Of a stretch of DNA of 64,000 nt, positions 26,074 to 38,718 are shown in pieces. The position numbers and the translations under genes are program-made. Under the pieces are notes generated by a model, which made no database searches, was not told where the DNA came from, and was given only the letters and a program-made list of their open reading frames with translations. The DNA is from Galerina marginata (Eukaryota > Basidiomycota > Agaricomycetes > Agaricales > Galerinaceae). The DNA lies in contig JAECYW010000011.1 of NCBI GenBank assembly GCA_023014335.1, positions 1,426,001 to 1,490,000 on the forward strand, in the 5' to 3' direction. Numbering within the stretch: the stretch's first letter is position 1; each line of letters opens with the position of its first letter.

Positions 26074-28716
26074 CTAGCTCTCATCCATATCCGGGGTATC
26101 AATGTCTTCTCCCGCTGACAAAAGTTGCATTAGATGCTCGATCTTCGTCTTGTGTATCCGATGATGTTCTTGCCATCCTTTCCATGGGTGATGTGGATGC
26201 TAGATACCAAGTGAGCATCTTTAAACAAACTTAGCAAGTAGGATGAGGCATACCAGACGACCGAAAGCCTGGAATATCTTATCAGAGGTACCATCAGGCT
26301 TGTTATAGAAATATTTTGCGAGAAGGATATCATCCCCTTTGCTGTATCGCATTTTCTTATCGGGTGGGGCGGGCAGGGGTTCGTCTCCATCAGCACGCGA
26401 AAGTTCGTGTTTGTGTCGTCGCCAGAACTTCATCCATGAAGCTCGAGAATGATGTGGTGCCTACGAGAAAATGTAATTAATCGCTGAATTCCATAACGAG
26501 AGACTCATCGACAACACACTTTCGTAGCAACGTCCTTCCAGAAAGCGACCATATCCAGTGCACCTTGCGACCTATGAATGGCGATGAACCTTACCACTCT
26601 TAGAACAATGGGGATGACGACTTACTTGCGATACTCCATGAACCGTACCAAGAACGTAACATCCTCCTGCGTAAAAGCAACACCCTTTCCGGTCGTGCTC
26701 CTGAACAGAGCTCTGGGCGGCGTCGGCGACCGATCCCTCTGTGGCGCCGCCGCCGCCGCGGCAGTCGCAGCATTCATATCTAATCTTATAGCAGCCCCAC
26801 TTTGAGCTCGGGCAATCTCGGGTTCCATTTCTATATTCATATCATCTCCCATTCCGGGAGACTCTGAACGCTCGTGGTTCATAGTATATCCACCAAGTCG
26901 GATTTGATGTTTGTTGCAATATCGACGCCATGAGTAAAATCTGAGAATTTTCGAAATAAATGAGCTAAAGAGTCCTCAGTACAGAGGATAAGGTTGTCGT
27001 ACGTGTGATGCGGGGCCTGTGTATATGATTATCAAGTCATGTTGAGTGGTATTATAAAAGGAAAGTACCTTGACTGCTATCCTCTCACAGATTTCACGCA
27101 AACTGCAGGCCCGACACGAAAGTCAGCGCACGGAGGGTAGACGATGATCCTGACATTCGACTAACCTCAGAACTAAACATTGGTCCTGACAATAATCGAT
27201 GTATTTCTTGAGATACATGACATCGTCTGCCGTAAACAAATTTCCACCATAGGTGCTTTTGATCACTCTGGTCGGAGGAGTAGGCGACCTGGCGGGAGGA
27301 TTCCGATTGACCACAAGTGAGGAAGCAGGGGCGGCTGGCGCAGGCTTTGGTAAGAAGATTTCCATCAATATTTTTGCTGCTTTAGAGTATAGACGCTAGG
27401 ACTCACTTGAGTGCGTGTTCGCTTACGGCCACGAGATTTTTCAGCAGGTTCTGCACTCGGCGGTACGGAGCCTGACATATGGTTCGGTTGGCCGGCAACA
27501 GAGTTCGAGCTTGATGATTGCGCCGTTGTTTCTTCCATGTAAGGAGGCTGACCGTAGGCCGGTTCGTACGGAGGCTCGTAATATGGCCCTGGTGGCCCTG
27601 GTACCCAGCCATTTTCCTCCCTATAGCGGTATTCGTATGACGTTGGCTGAGAAGCAATGTCGTCGGGAGGGTTGTACCCTTCCCATGCATCATCACGATA
27701 TTGCTGTGAGGGCGGTTGTGAATGGCCTGGTGGCGGACGATGAATCATGTGCGGATGGGAATTGGCAGGAACTGATGGTGCGTGAAGATGCGTTTGAGCA
27801 GGAGCTATCGTGACCTGCCACGGTGGAGGCTGAGATGGACCGCCAGCCATACCTCGCGGAGTACCCGAAGGAAGAGGAGTCGCATATACTTGAAAAGGGT
27901 ATGAATGAATATGGTCGACAGGAGGCATGGCAGCTTGCAATGCGTGCGGATGGATAGCCTGCATGGGTCTGTTTGCAGCAGAGTTGGAGGAATCGTCTGT
28001 ACGCCGAGAACTCGCAGTTTGGTAGACACTATGACCACAGAAGTCAGCGAGGGACTGTAGTCAAAGCTATCAAGGTTCAACACACGTCTCCGTTCCTGTT
28101 ACTTTACAGTCCGCCCAGTTACTGTGAAAGGTCTGAAGTTGGTTGGCTTTGATGCATTCTTGCACCCAGCGTGCATTGAGGACGATTTTGCCTTTCTTTC
28201 CTGCGTATTGCCTCCATAGATTTTGGCCTGACGCCTTGTGCGGGTCAACTATGAATTGAAGCGCGTCAAATTAATTCTCCCGTCGCAAGTCTAGTTTTTT
28301 ATGATTTATAAGAGAACTAACCAAGTATATAGGGTACGCCGCTATACCCAGGCGATACTGTGCCACCGTGTTTCTACAGAGCGATAGACGCGAGTCAACG
28401 GATAGCTTGGGACGGGTTAAAAAAAGAGATGAAGTGGTTGGGAGTAAATTCTCCATTGTGATTATTTCACGCTTTTTACAAGTCCACTGCGATATTCAAG
28501 GGTTCTAATACTCACAGTGACAAGCTGAACGATCGTTTCCTTGTCTTCAACATCTTTCTCTATGTAAATGGCTAGGGGTGTGCCAAGCATGGGGTCGAGA
28601 AAAAGCTCTTTGTTGATACTGGGGTCGGTGTCGTCTGCATTCTGCACCGGAGGAGGAGTCGGCGGGATTGTACTAAAGTGTGCACCACGACGAACGGAAG
28701 ATCGAGCGGGTGCCAT
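26074..28716 (-). CDS. Rap1-like telomere protein: BRCT plus Myb-like repeats
   Basis: Start MAPARSSVRRGAHFS at 28716, stop 26074. An N-terminal BRCT domain covers roughly the first 130 residues (ELFLDPMLGTPLAIYIEKDV ... KHGGTVSPGYSGVPYILVDP ... GKIVLNARWVQECIKANQL, with the typical W..CI end). A 200-residue Pro/Gln/His-rich linker with a basic patch (RGRKRTRTQ) follows. Then come three Myb-like helical modules of the Rap1 type: NLFTADDVMYLKKYIDYCQD with a SFYSWRRYC end, VAFTQEDVTFLVRFMEY with SRASWMKFWRRHK, and YSKGDDILLAKYFYNK with WKGWQEHHRIHK. BRCT plus Myb is the architecture of fungal Rap1, which sits at telomeres in the shelterin-like complex. Exons are joined by short GT-AG introns. 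A divergent paralogue with a different role is possible. Confidence 0.75.
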
Positions 28717-28816
28717 GGGTCTTGCCCGAGAAGGAATTTGGAGTCGGTGGTGGTTGGAGTCCTACTTCGTGTTTGTGCCTCTTTCCAGCGGAGTTCAATG
28801 ACTAAGCAATCTAATT

Positions 28817-31069
28817 TTAATTACTCCCCACCACCTTCCTTCCGGCAGATGCTATAAGTTCAATGACTCTCATCTGCAGGTAGTGCAAAAGCAGCTCATG
28901 AGGAGTCCGTTGGCCTCCATCTTCAGCTCCAACTTCGCTGAACTGATTCCTGGAGAAGAAGATAATTAGGTGGGAGAGGCAGGTGAGCAAAATATCAGGC
29001 GGTGGGGCCTGGTACTTTTACTAACATAAAAGTTATCTTCGTAGACTCATCTTCATTTTCCTCTCCAAGGATTTGAATACTCGATTCCATATGACCGGAT
29101 AATATCTCTATTTCAGCTTTGTGGCGGCTGTGCAGCATATGCTGGAGTTCCTTCCTGCACAATATCGAATGTGAATAAAACTCTTGAGAAGTCTAATTGG
29201 GTACCTCCATCTTCCCGGAAGGTTTTCTCGTTGCAGCATGGACAAAGCCTAAACGAAAAAATTTTACCATTTGTATGCACGTTTTAACATCGGTGAGATT
29301 TACCAACCTTTTTCTCGTCGTGTTTACTGATGGGAAGCAGGTTGTCCTTGTTCACGCCGAGGCTGTTCGATCTGTCAGGATCCCTGTTGTCGTTCGCGCA
29401 AATGCCATACCACTCAAGCTCGCTGGCCCATATACCGAGCCACTTGATACGCCTTGCGGCTAATTTCTCATTCTCGTGTTGCATGCTTTTGCTGCCGTAT
29501 TTATAAACGGATAAAATGTCTAAACCAAAGGGGTCTCCGTCCACCAAAGCCATGATTGGAATGCTGAAGAAATCGGTCAGCCACAAAATATTTTCGTGAA
29601 ACCGAAATCACCTTCTGGGCAGCGCATCGGCGAGAGATTTCACAATGTGTCTTGTCGCTACATCTGGGTATCCTTTCCCCTGTCAAAAGCCGTCAATACG
29701 GCCGACCCATAAGTCTCAAGACGCACCGTAATCATAATCCCAGTTCCAGGCATAAGTTCGTGCCTGGTGATCTGCACTCGGCAAAGAGTCTGGAACACAG
29801 CCTGAACGGCCGTAAAACCCCACCCGAATCTCTGAAAAAAAATCGTACTCACTTCCTTCTCCACGATCAAAACCCATGCTACATCTTCATCGACGCTGAA
29901 GGTCTCGATATCCTCTCCAGCCGGAACAAGGGACCCCTATGGGAAATATAGGACGACGAGCTGGAGACATTAAATCCTTACCTCTGAATCATTGCAGTAT
30001 ATGCTTTCGCCAGACAGCAAAGTGATCGTAAGTCCAGATCCGCATATAAGGCCTTTCGAGGAAGAACGCTATTTGAACATGAAAACGTGGATACTTTGAG
30101 AGAATTTGGAGGCTCCCACTATATTCAAATCAGAGCGTTCAATCTGAAATGTCGCAGCAATGTCGTCTACAAGCTTGAAGGACACTTAGCGAAATCACTA
30201 TTCAGCTTGTACAAAGATAAATTTACCACATCGACTACCTTCTGCCTTCTGAACAAAGGAACGTCTTTATAATAAATATCCCTGCAATAAATAATTAACA
30301 AAAGAAGAGACCATTCAGAGACGATGAAGTACCTTTTCGTAGCCGGGATTCCATTTAACGTCGCCTCATGTGCAAGCTCGAGCACGCGGAATAATTGAGC
30401 TTTGTTATGTTTTGTACTTTGTTACCATCGAATTTGCGCATACATATACAGAAACACTTACCAAATGGTTTTGAACTTCCCGAACTGCTTTTCTTCGGAA
30501 AGCGGAGGCATTTAGTGGCAGATATCCTTAAATATGAAGTAAGTATGGTAGTTTGATAGAGATAAAGATACTTGCCCTTCATCGTCAGTCTTCTTTCTGT
30601 CGGCAAGGAAAACCTCAATTTTGTGGTCTGACTTGGTTGGCGCCTTTATTACTGGATCTGATTGCTCCGAGTCTTCATCGGCCTGTTGCCCTCCGGGGAA
30701 GGCAACCTGTCGTAGGAAGGATAGGATCACCTCTTCAATATGACGTATAACAGCAGGTGAACCTCTGGAGGCGACACTTATTAGTCCTGTCCTCGTAAAT
30801 CCTCATTGTCGGTGGACATACTTGGAAGACCCGCCGGAGTCAGAAGAGTCGCCAGATGAACCTTCGCACTCTTGCTCGAATTCCATGTCTATATCTTCTG
30901 GAACGCCCAAACACTCTATACCGTCAAATGTATGCGTGTCATCTTCCGAATGGTGAGCGGCGATAACGGCGACAGAGGACTCGAGCTGGAAATTGCTCTC
31001 AAAGTCAATTTCGTCAATATTGTCAAAAAATATATCAAGTTCGGGAGATGCACAATCAGAGTTATTCAT
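28817..31069 (-). CDS. spo11: Spo11, meiotic double-strand-break transesterase
   Basis: TopoVI-A-like enzyme that makes meiotic DNA breaks through a tyrosyl-DNA link. ATG at 31069 (MNNSDCASPELD); the acidic N-terminus is variable. Family motifs after splicing: RFPKKSSSGSSKPF, ELAHEATLNGIPATK, then RDIYYKDVPLF with the catalytic tyrosine, the Toprim glutamate in LIVEKEAVFQTLC, KGYPDVATRHIV, and the Toprim D-x-D in ALVDGDPFGLDIL. A last exon (NQFSEVGAEDGGQRTPHELL...) ends in a TAA at 28817. About ten short introns. The stop lies only 100 bp upstream of the Rap1-like ATG on the same strand. No frame break was noticed, so it is probably functional. Confidence 0.88.
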
Positions 31070-31375
31070 CACTTGAAAGCCAAAGAAAAAATGAATGGTA
31101 GAGTCTTGTTGCTAGTCTTGGTCTTGGCAATGAACGACAGACACGATCACATTCCAATGCTAAAATTGGCAGTGGGAAAGCATGACCAAATAGAAAACAA
31201 ACAGAGCACCCATCGACGCCCACAACGTGGAGCCAATGTTCCTCCTTAAATAACCGATAATTTGTGTGTTCATTAGATCAGATGCTCCAACACATGCAAT
31301 CAGTGTGCGTAATTTACAACAAGGATGAGTAGCGATGGATAAGAATACGATGCAAAAGTGTTCACTTCATCCAGG

Positions 31376-32499
31376 TCAATCGTTATATCCCGGAGGGGGA
31401 TCGTTGACACCCTCGATTTTATCAATTTCGATAGTGCCCTCTTCTTCGTGCCCTTTAGTGTCTGTTTCTAGCGCTTTCTGATGCAAAGTCATGGCGCGAT
31501 GAAGCGGCGAGGACTCCGGCTCTATCGCGCGAGACGCGGATGCAGAACCACTGGCTGCCGCACTGATTATAGGCAAAAGGCCGCCAACGTGCGGTGAACC
31601 AGGCGGCGTTTGCAAGATGTCAAGATCTGCAGTTGCACGGGTATGCGCTGTGCTTTGACCCGACGAACTGCCAATGCTGTGCGAATGCTGCAAGCTAGCT
31701 GCTGGCACAAGTGGAGATAGAGAGGAGGTTGCGCTTGTCGAGAAGGAACGCGAGTATCTTGTGAAGATCGGGTTTGGGCTCGAGGTTGCGCCGGCCGCGA
31801 CAGCCGAAGAAATTAATGGGCTTGAGTGTGTTTGAGACATTTCTGTAGTTGGGAGCTGAGTCTTTGGAGGAGTCCCCGCAAAGAATGCAGTTAAGGGTAG
31901 GAACCCTCGAGGACGCTTGCGAGCTTTGTGAGCCCGGTGGATACACTTAGCTAAAAGCATAATGATTAATCCGGCAAGGATTACTGCAAAATAAAGTCTA
32001 AACAAAGCCACCAGGAGGGATAAAGCTTGAACCCACCAGACCCAATCACCGCGCCGACGATCCCAGGGGTGGATATGTTTGATCGAATGGCAGATGCTAT
32101 CACTGGTGCTACCGTGGGCGATGGTGACGTAGAACTACCACTGGAGCTCGACGCGGATGTCGAGCCACTTGTTGTACCGCTGGAGAGTCCAGATGATGAC
32201 CCGATGGTGTGACTATGAGACGTAGAACTAAAAGAACTGCTTGACGTGTGACTTGGCGCTGGGGCTGTGGTGACGGGATGAGTTGTGGCAGGTGGTGCGG
32301 GGTCGGTGTCGGGAGCGTCAGGAGGATCCTCACCGCCACCCTTTTTTGCACCTTGGCGTCGGGGAGCGACGCTATTTCCAGAGAATAAGCCTAAAACTTA
32401 TTGACTAACCATTTATGCGCACCTGGGCAACGAAATAGCCTGAGCCATAACGCATTGAACAACGAGGGTGGCGAAAGTTAGGCCCGGGTGGTAGACCAT
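31376..32499 (-). CDS. Secreted-domain, single-pass membrane protein, Ser/Thr-rich
   Basis: Two short introns join three exons. ATG at 32499 gives a signal peptide (MVYHPGLTFATLVVQCVMAQ). A 110-residue Thr/Pro/Ser-rich ectodomain likely to be O-mannosylated follows, then one transmembrane helix (GIVGAVIGSVILAGLIIMLL) and a basic stop-transfer stretch (HRAHKARKRPRG). The Ser-rich cytoplasmic tail ends DPPPGYND, stop 31376. The layout recalls wall-stress-sensor-like or other fungal type I membrane proteins, but no named domain is visible. The second intron (donor GTGGGT) falls within the start of the TM helix. Function unknown. Confidence 0.65.
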
Positions 32500-34190
32500 C
32501 GCGGAGGTCATGACGGTCAGAGGTAGAGGGCGAGGAGCAAAAGCTGAGAAAACTCGGAAGACTCCTGGTTTTTAGGCCGCATATTGTTTTACCAATAGTA
32601 CGGGTTGGGAATAATACCCTCCAAACCCACTCCAATAGAAATCCTTTGGCTTGTGAGAAGCTAAAGCTCCTACTGCGACTCGTGCTATTTTTGCCATATA
32701 AAGCAAGCGGAACTGGATACCTTGTGGGAAACTTCCTGCCTGGTGCAGTATTCGAAGTTGGTTGGGACATGATGCAGGAGAGTAGCCGGGTAGAATATTC
32801 ACATCGGCGTCTTTAGAGTGGCAATAGCCCTCAGAGAAAATACACATCCACCAGCAAGTTGCCGTTCAAGAGCTATGGAAGCACCCAGAATTTGTGTTCG
32901 TCGAGCCGCGGTGTCTTGGCATTGTCGAGACTCTACAGGATGAATAATTAACAGTCGACCCAAAGATAACCCGTCGTCGAGGCATCAAGAGCGAAGTTGC
33001 TTCTGGCGCTGTCCACGAACTCGGGAAAAGCTGGAATTCGAAAACTGCGGATGTGGGCATGCATTTTGGCTAGGGAGACGACTGAGAAAAATTTTCAGTA
33101 TGGAATTAATACACACAATCAGATACATACCTTCGGGTTTACAATGCGGAGCAAGGAAGGAGGGAGCCACAACTCTAAACGTCAGGAGCCCGAGGTTCTA
33201 TCATTAGCACAGTCACGACCGTCAACACTGTAGGAATTCAGGACATGAGTACGTCCTGTTGGAGAACGTGAATCATTACTGGCTACAAACATTAATACAT
33301 ACCGTTTTTCCCACTGTGACCTCCACTACTAAGGATTGGTGTAAAATTTGACCAAAATCGTAGTATATACTGGTGTTCCACAACACTAATCAGTGGTGCT
33401 TCGTGAACGGCAATCATTGGTGCCTCGTAAACCCCAATTCCAGCAGTTTCTCAGAACACTATTTTTTCTTACTTCTCTCCCAGTTGTATTCATTGTAATT
33501 TGATATATTGAATTCTAGGTTACACAAAAAACAATAGGTAATACTACAGAGAAAAAAAGGGACGTAATGAAAGCTACAGAGGTATACTTCTGCGTGAGAT
33601 ATTCGTTTGTAAGGGGGGGGGCGTCATCGGGAGCTTAAGCGAACGTACTGACCTGGCCCACAAGCGCCAACAAATCCGAGCTAGCGGGGCGGCGAGCATC
33701 TGGACGGGGAGTGTAGGGAAAGCCGTCAAGCTCTTCAGCGAGGAGGTTGGGCCCTGAGTCCTACAGTCCCTGTCAGATCGGCGGCGTCATCGTCGGTGCA
33801 AGCTGTCAACATTCGGATGACTGCAGTACTGACCAAGAGAGGCCACATTCAGCGGCATGATCGTGCTTCGCAAGCTAACGGACTAGCCGCAGGTATAGGC
33901 GCGGCGGCAACGACCAAGGCGAAAATAAGGCGTCACGGAGAATTCTGAACCGCACCGTAGGATCGAACAGAAGCGTTTGTCGGCAACGAAAAAGGGCGGG
34001 TAAAATAGTGACATTGCAGGGGTTCTCCGGGGCTAGTCCACAGGCCCGACATCCACTGGAGCCAGGATCTATCGTGTTCGACGAGGGCTACGGGAGACGC
34101 GCGGCAAGGGGAGTGTCTTTCGACGCAAGCTGCCTATCTGCAGTGGAGAAGGGGTAGAGGAGGGGTGCGTGCTCACCTATCGCACCAAAC
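32500..34190. other. Intergenic, no supported gene
   Basis: Short ORFs only; a G9 homopolymer occurs near 33611-33620. Nothing recognisable. Confidence 0.45.
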
Positions 34191-35780
34191 GGCTAGGCCG
34201 TGGCCGCCTCCAAATGGGGTCCGCGGTAGTTTTCGTGCCGAAGGTGTCCTCCGGGCCTTCTTTTCGTAAGGCTGGTGCCTGTCGTGTCACCAGCGTTGTT
34301 GGCGCCTGGTATGCTCGCAATGCAGCTGAGGTGGGGTAGTGTGTGTCGGGACAGGGGACGCAGAGCACGTCCACGGCGCGCCTCTGTGGTCATTCGCAAG
34401 GCGGCATGGTGGCGACCGGGTGTTCGTACGCGGGCATTGGTGACGTCGGCAGAGGCAGATGGTGGTGAGAGAAGAAGGAGAACAGTTGACGTGGCAAATG
34501 GCGCCATTCTGATTTACGCGCAGGTGGGAAAGTCACGTGAGCGTTGACTTAGAAATTCGTTCCGAATCCGAAAACGGCATCAGTCCGATCAACAGCCATC
34601 AAGGCCGTTGATCTTTGACCTCCACCACCACCACCACTCTCTCCCGCCTCTGCCTGCTCCTCAAGACCCCACCCAAAAGATCTAGTAAGTATTTTTCGTT
34701 GCTAATATTTACTTTTTAACTAATTATATCTTTTAACTAGGTTCTGAGATACGAATGAACACCGCAGGACGCCTCGCTACGTCGCGAGCCCCCCCTCCAA
34801 CCTGAGGGCTGTGGGCCGACGTTAGGACAGCTGAATAGCTCAACGGTGAGACGGAACACAAGGGGAGACCCAGTCTGCGGGAGACCCACCAGGTACGTCG
34901 TGAAACGAGTCGCAAAGACTCGTTTTACTTCAACTATTCCCTGCTGCCCCCGCTTATCCATTGACCCCCAGGCCCACCTACCTCAGCCATGTCTCCTCCA
35001 CCCGTCAGCGCCTCGTTGTCGCCCCGGCTTCCCCCTGTCGGCTCCCAGCCTGGACGTCGGTACCCGCACACAAGCTGCAGCGGTGCTGCTCGCGTGCGCG
35101 ACGAAGACGAGCGGATACACCAACGCGAGCAGCAATGCTTGCGCTGGTGTTGCTGGATGTAGGGATGCGAAGGCGGAGCAACAGCACAGGTACATGCTGC
35201 TGCTGGCGCTCGTTGAGCCCACCGCCTCTCGTCGATGCGAATTTCGCGTCGAGGCAGCTCGACTGCGGTGAGCACAACACCACCTGCATGCCTCGGCCGG
35301 GGAGACGACGAGCGGATGAGGTGGGAGGGAGCTGTGTGGGAGCAGCAGCAGCTTCTGCTGCTCCTTGTTGGTGTGGGCGGAAGGGTGAGCACCAGTCACA
35401 AGCACGACTGTTGCTGTGTTGGAGCCCTCGCTCGCACCTGGGCTGCACCCTGCTAGAGGAGGACATGAGACGAACTGCGTCGTTCGTCTCTGTGTTCCAT
35501 CCTCTGTTCGATGAGGCCGCGAACAAGGGCGCCGCGGATGGGGAGTTGACGAGGGCCCGCAATGACGACGGCGGCTTGCTCTTTTCGACAGCCTTTCCGC
35601 CGACCGATGAATGAACCGCGGAACCCCTACGAGGACCAGCGCTTTCGTCGCCGCCGCTCGTTCTCGAGCTGTTTTGGTGACACTGTGGTTGTTCCCCCTT
35701 CTGCCCGCCTTCCCATTTTTGCTCCTTCGTATGTAGCAATAATTGTGTACTGCGATGTTTATTGTAGAACATAATTAATA
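34190..35780. other. GC-rich segment open in many frames; possible repeat or transcript
   Basis: From about 34750 to 35650 both strands hold overlapping ORFs of 140-255 codons, which is what high GC and few A/T-rich stops produce. None has domain-like content. A CCACCACCACC tract near 34622 is followed by an intron-like stretch (GTAAGT at 34686 to AACTAG near 34740), and the segment ends in AT-rich sequence near 35740-35790. It could be a non-coding transcript or an old repeat; no terminal repeats were found. Confidence 0.3.
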
Positions 35781-35888
35781 TAATCTTCCTCTAGTCGTTT
35801 TGTACATAGCTGCTGAGCCAAATCATTATTACAGAGAGAGATTAATTAACTATGTACTTCTAGGGCACGAATAATTCACTGCGTTTGT

Positions 35889-36145
35889 GGCAAAATATAG
35901 AGGGCATCTATTTGGCCATCTATGAGGTAAATTTCGAGTAAAATAGATGGCTACTACTGACGGCAAATAATGCCATCTATAAGGCCATTTGTTGGTCAAC
36001 ATTTGCATGGTAAATAGAGCCCTCTATTTGTCAATCATTGAACTTATAGAGACATGCCATATGTTGTCAATAAATGCCTCTATAGCTACTATCTCATACA
36101 AATAGAGGGCTCTATAAAGCCCTCTATTTCTGCTTAGGTATGCCA
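35889..36145. repeat. AT-rich cluster of AAATAGAGGGC palindromes (MITE-like)
   Basis: Several variants of AAATAGAGGGC / GCCCTCTATTT lie in 250 bp. Two are perfect palindromes: 36012-36029 (8-bp arms, CC centre) and 36100-36129 (12-bp arms AAATAGAGGGCT / AGCCCTCTATTT around a 6-nt loop). Related imperfect copies sit near 35895-35925 and 35943-36000. It looks like a small palindromic, foldback or MITE-type repeat. Target-site duplications were not identified. Confidence 0.55.
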
Positions 36146-36592
36146 GACAGATTCCAAATACAGGCCACGAATTTCGGGTACAATTCCACAGATAGATCAC
36201 ATGACCGAGTTGATTAAAATGTTGATTAAAAACATATTAATAAATAAATTAGCGCCAGCAGCGCGCTCGCCGCTCCTCAGAATACAGAATACAGAACCTG
36301 CATAAAGGCTGCAAGAAATATAATAACCGGTTGCGCCAATAGTCCTGTAAGTCATTGTTGAGCATTAGGCAGAAAGGCCGACACATGAGTTTGATACGGG
36401 ACTTAGCTGTTCACAAAAACACGCGCTCTGCTCCCCTTCGCACCGCCATTTCCCGACGGCAGGTGGCCCCATCCCGCTGTTTGTAAAAGCCCAGCTGTAT
36501 AGTATCAGTCGGCCATCCCCGTAAAAAAAACAAAACAAAACCAGACACACCGAATAGACAGATCCTCCTGCTGTCTCTTCCTCGGGTACACA

Positions 36593-38646
36593 ATGGAGGG
36601 CTCGCAGCCTTTGCAGGACCATGTAAGTTCAGAAACATATATCTGACAAGCGAATGGCTGACCTGGTAATAGGGTACGCAGAACAAAGAATTCGGACCTG
36701 CTAATAGTGTAAGATATCGACCGTCTAAGCCTTCCTTTGCCCAACATACTCACCTATTGGACAGACAGCCTCGCATGGCCAGGGGCGCTTGGACCCCTCA
36801 GCAGAAAAGGAGAATCTTCCAGCGCGAGTAAGTAGTACATCAATGCCGAAGTCATACAATTGATTGACAATTACCTAGAATGCCGTGGGGAGTGGACAGC
36901 CTCCTAGGCCGCCCCCCCTTCTTCCAGGTCAGCACCAGCAAGCGCCAGGGCAATACCAGTTCCGCTTCGGAAGGGATGTATATCCTGGCCATCCAGGTGC
37001 TGACCAGTCGCAATACCCAGCCCAACACACATACCAAAACCAACAGCAGCAGTATGAAACATACCAGCCACGGATGCAGGCCTACCCAGGAATGGTCAGT
37101 CGAGAGAATATTCATCAACATGGAGCTGACTGAACTCACTCCAAAATGTAGGCGCAGTACCAGCCGGATCCTTTCCAACCGCCAAGCATGTATCATCAGC
37201 CTGCTGCTCCGCCTATACCCCAAATCCAGACCATCGACCCAGCCTTGTTGAACTCGGAGAACATTGGAATCACTGCAGCCGAGTTTGCGGAGATGAAAAA
37301 AATGATGAGCGAGATACGCGAGATGAAAAATGCTCAGCAGGATGCCCAACCCGACGATGAAACCCGTGCAACTCTCACCAAGGCCATGGAAGAAGTTCGT
37401 CACATACAAGCTGCATTGGCTGCTAACGTTGCCAAAGACAAGAGTGTTGGCGAACGAAAACCCCGTAATAACCCGTTGCTGGTATGTTGACAGTTTCGGT
37501 ATGATCTAGCCATTACTAAACAATTGTTAGGCTGCTATTCACTCCGCAATGCTCGACGTACTCGCAGTTCATAAGGTCCTAGACGACGACGGCAACATGG
37601 TGGAGGACCGAAAGAACCTTCCAGATCCCTTGCCTACAGGAGCGCCACCCAATGTTGCAGCGGATGGGACCCGCCTGTACAACCCGCACTGGGACAAGGG
37701 CATCACCAAACACGCCGAAAATATGTCATACCGAGATGCATGTGTGGCTCTGATACAAACTCGTGAAGCAGTAAGCATTTTCATTCATATTGAGGGCACT
37801 TCCTCACCATATGATGTAGGCCAATCCCGAGTCGGAGATTGACCCTTTGGTCCTTGCAGACAAGAAAGCTCTTGTTCAACAAATCAACAGGTATTATATC
37901 ACATTGCGAACCCGTTACAAGGCTGGCCATGATATCGAAGCCAAAGAAAAAGCTGTTAAATTGGCGCAGGCCGTCAAGATTCGTAACAGGAAGAAACACG
38001 TAAGCAGATTACAATGAAGACTCACCGACACTAATAACGAGCCACATTCAGCTTGCTAAAATTTTACGTGCGGGCGCCCAGGTCCTTAGGAAGAGGTATG
38101 GAACCGAGGCCACCGAAGGCGTCGAGAGCCTCATCCATACAGACTGGATGGTGTCTGAACATTCCGACTGTGGCAATATGACAGCAGAAGCATTTGCTGC
38201 CCACCGTTCCTCGCAGCTTGGTGGCAACGAGGGCTGGGAGGTCCGTGATCTGCTGTGGAGATCAAAAAGGGTGAGTCACATATCTAATTTCAGGATTGAG
38301 CTTACCTGGCAACCAGCTTGTAATCTTGTACTGTCGATTGGTCGAACTGTACCGTGAAGAACTAGCCGAAGAAGCTCAACGCGCTCGAAAAAGGCAGAAG
38401 ATGTCAGCAAGAACTCCGACCTTCCTTTGTCAACCCATCAATGCCAATAACAAGGCACCAAAAGTCATTCAAGAGACTGGAGCCATGCCATATCAGTGGT
38501 GCGTTGGCAAACACTGGGCCCGCACCACCAACAACGAGGGTTTACAACTTGAGGAGGATCCCCCTTTTGCTATCTTCCAGTTTGACATCTCATATTTTGA
38601 TCTCTCTGACAAAAGCATTCAGTTCGTTGAAAGGTACCATGATTAG
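36593..38646 (+). CDS. Plavaka-associated accessory protein, function unknown
   Basis: Plus-strand gene beginning MEGSQPLQDH at 36593 and ending FVERYHD at 38646, with about eight exons joined by 50-65-nt GT-AG introns. The N-terminal third is Gln/Pro/Tyr-rich (YQNQQQQYETYQPRMQAYPG). It is followed by a charged helical stretch likely to form a coiled coil (FAEMKKMMSEIREMKNAQQD) and a conserved-looking helical C-terminal domain with basic segments (KKALVQQINRYYITLRTRYK, RARKRQKM) and GAMPYQWCVGKHWARTTNN. It converges tail to tail with the transposase (about 70 bp apart), so it probably belongs to the same DNA transposon. I recognise no named domain. A role in DNA binding or transposase assistance is only inference. 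Confidence 0.7.
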
Positions 38647-38718
38647 GTAAAGATTTATCGTTCGTAAAATATGCATAGCCTAAAAATTACTTGGTTGACA
38701 AGTTCAGTTTATATATTA

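Noticed and set aside
34934..35772. Long minus- and plus-strand ORFs (up to 255 codons)
   Set aside because: All frames are open at once owing to GC richness; products are low-complexity Arg/Ser/Ala-rich with no recognisable fold.
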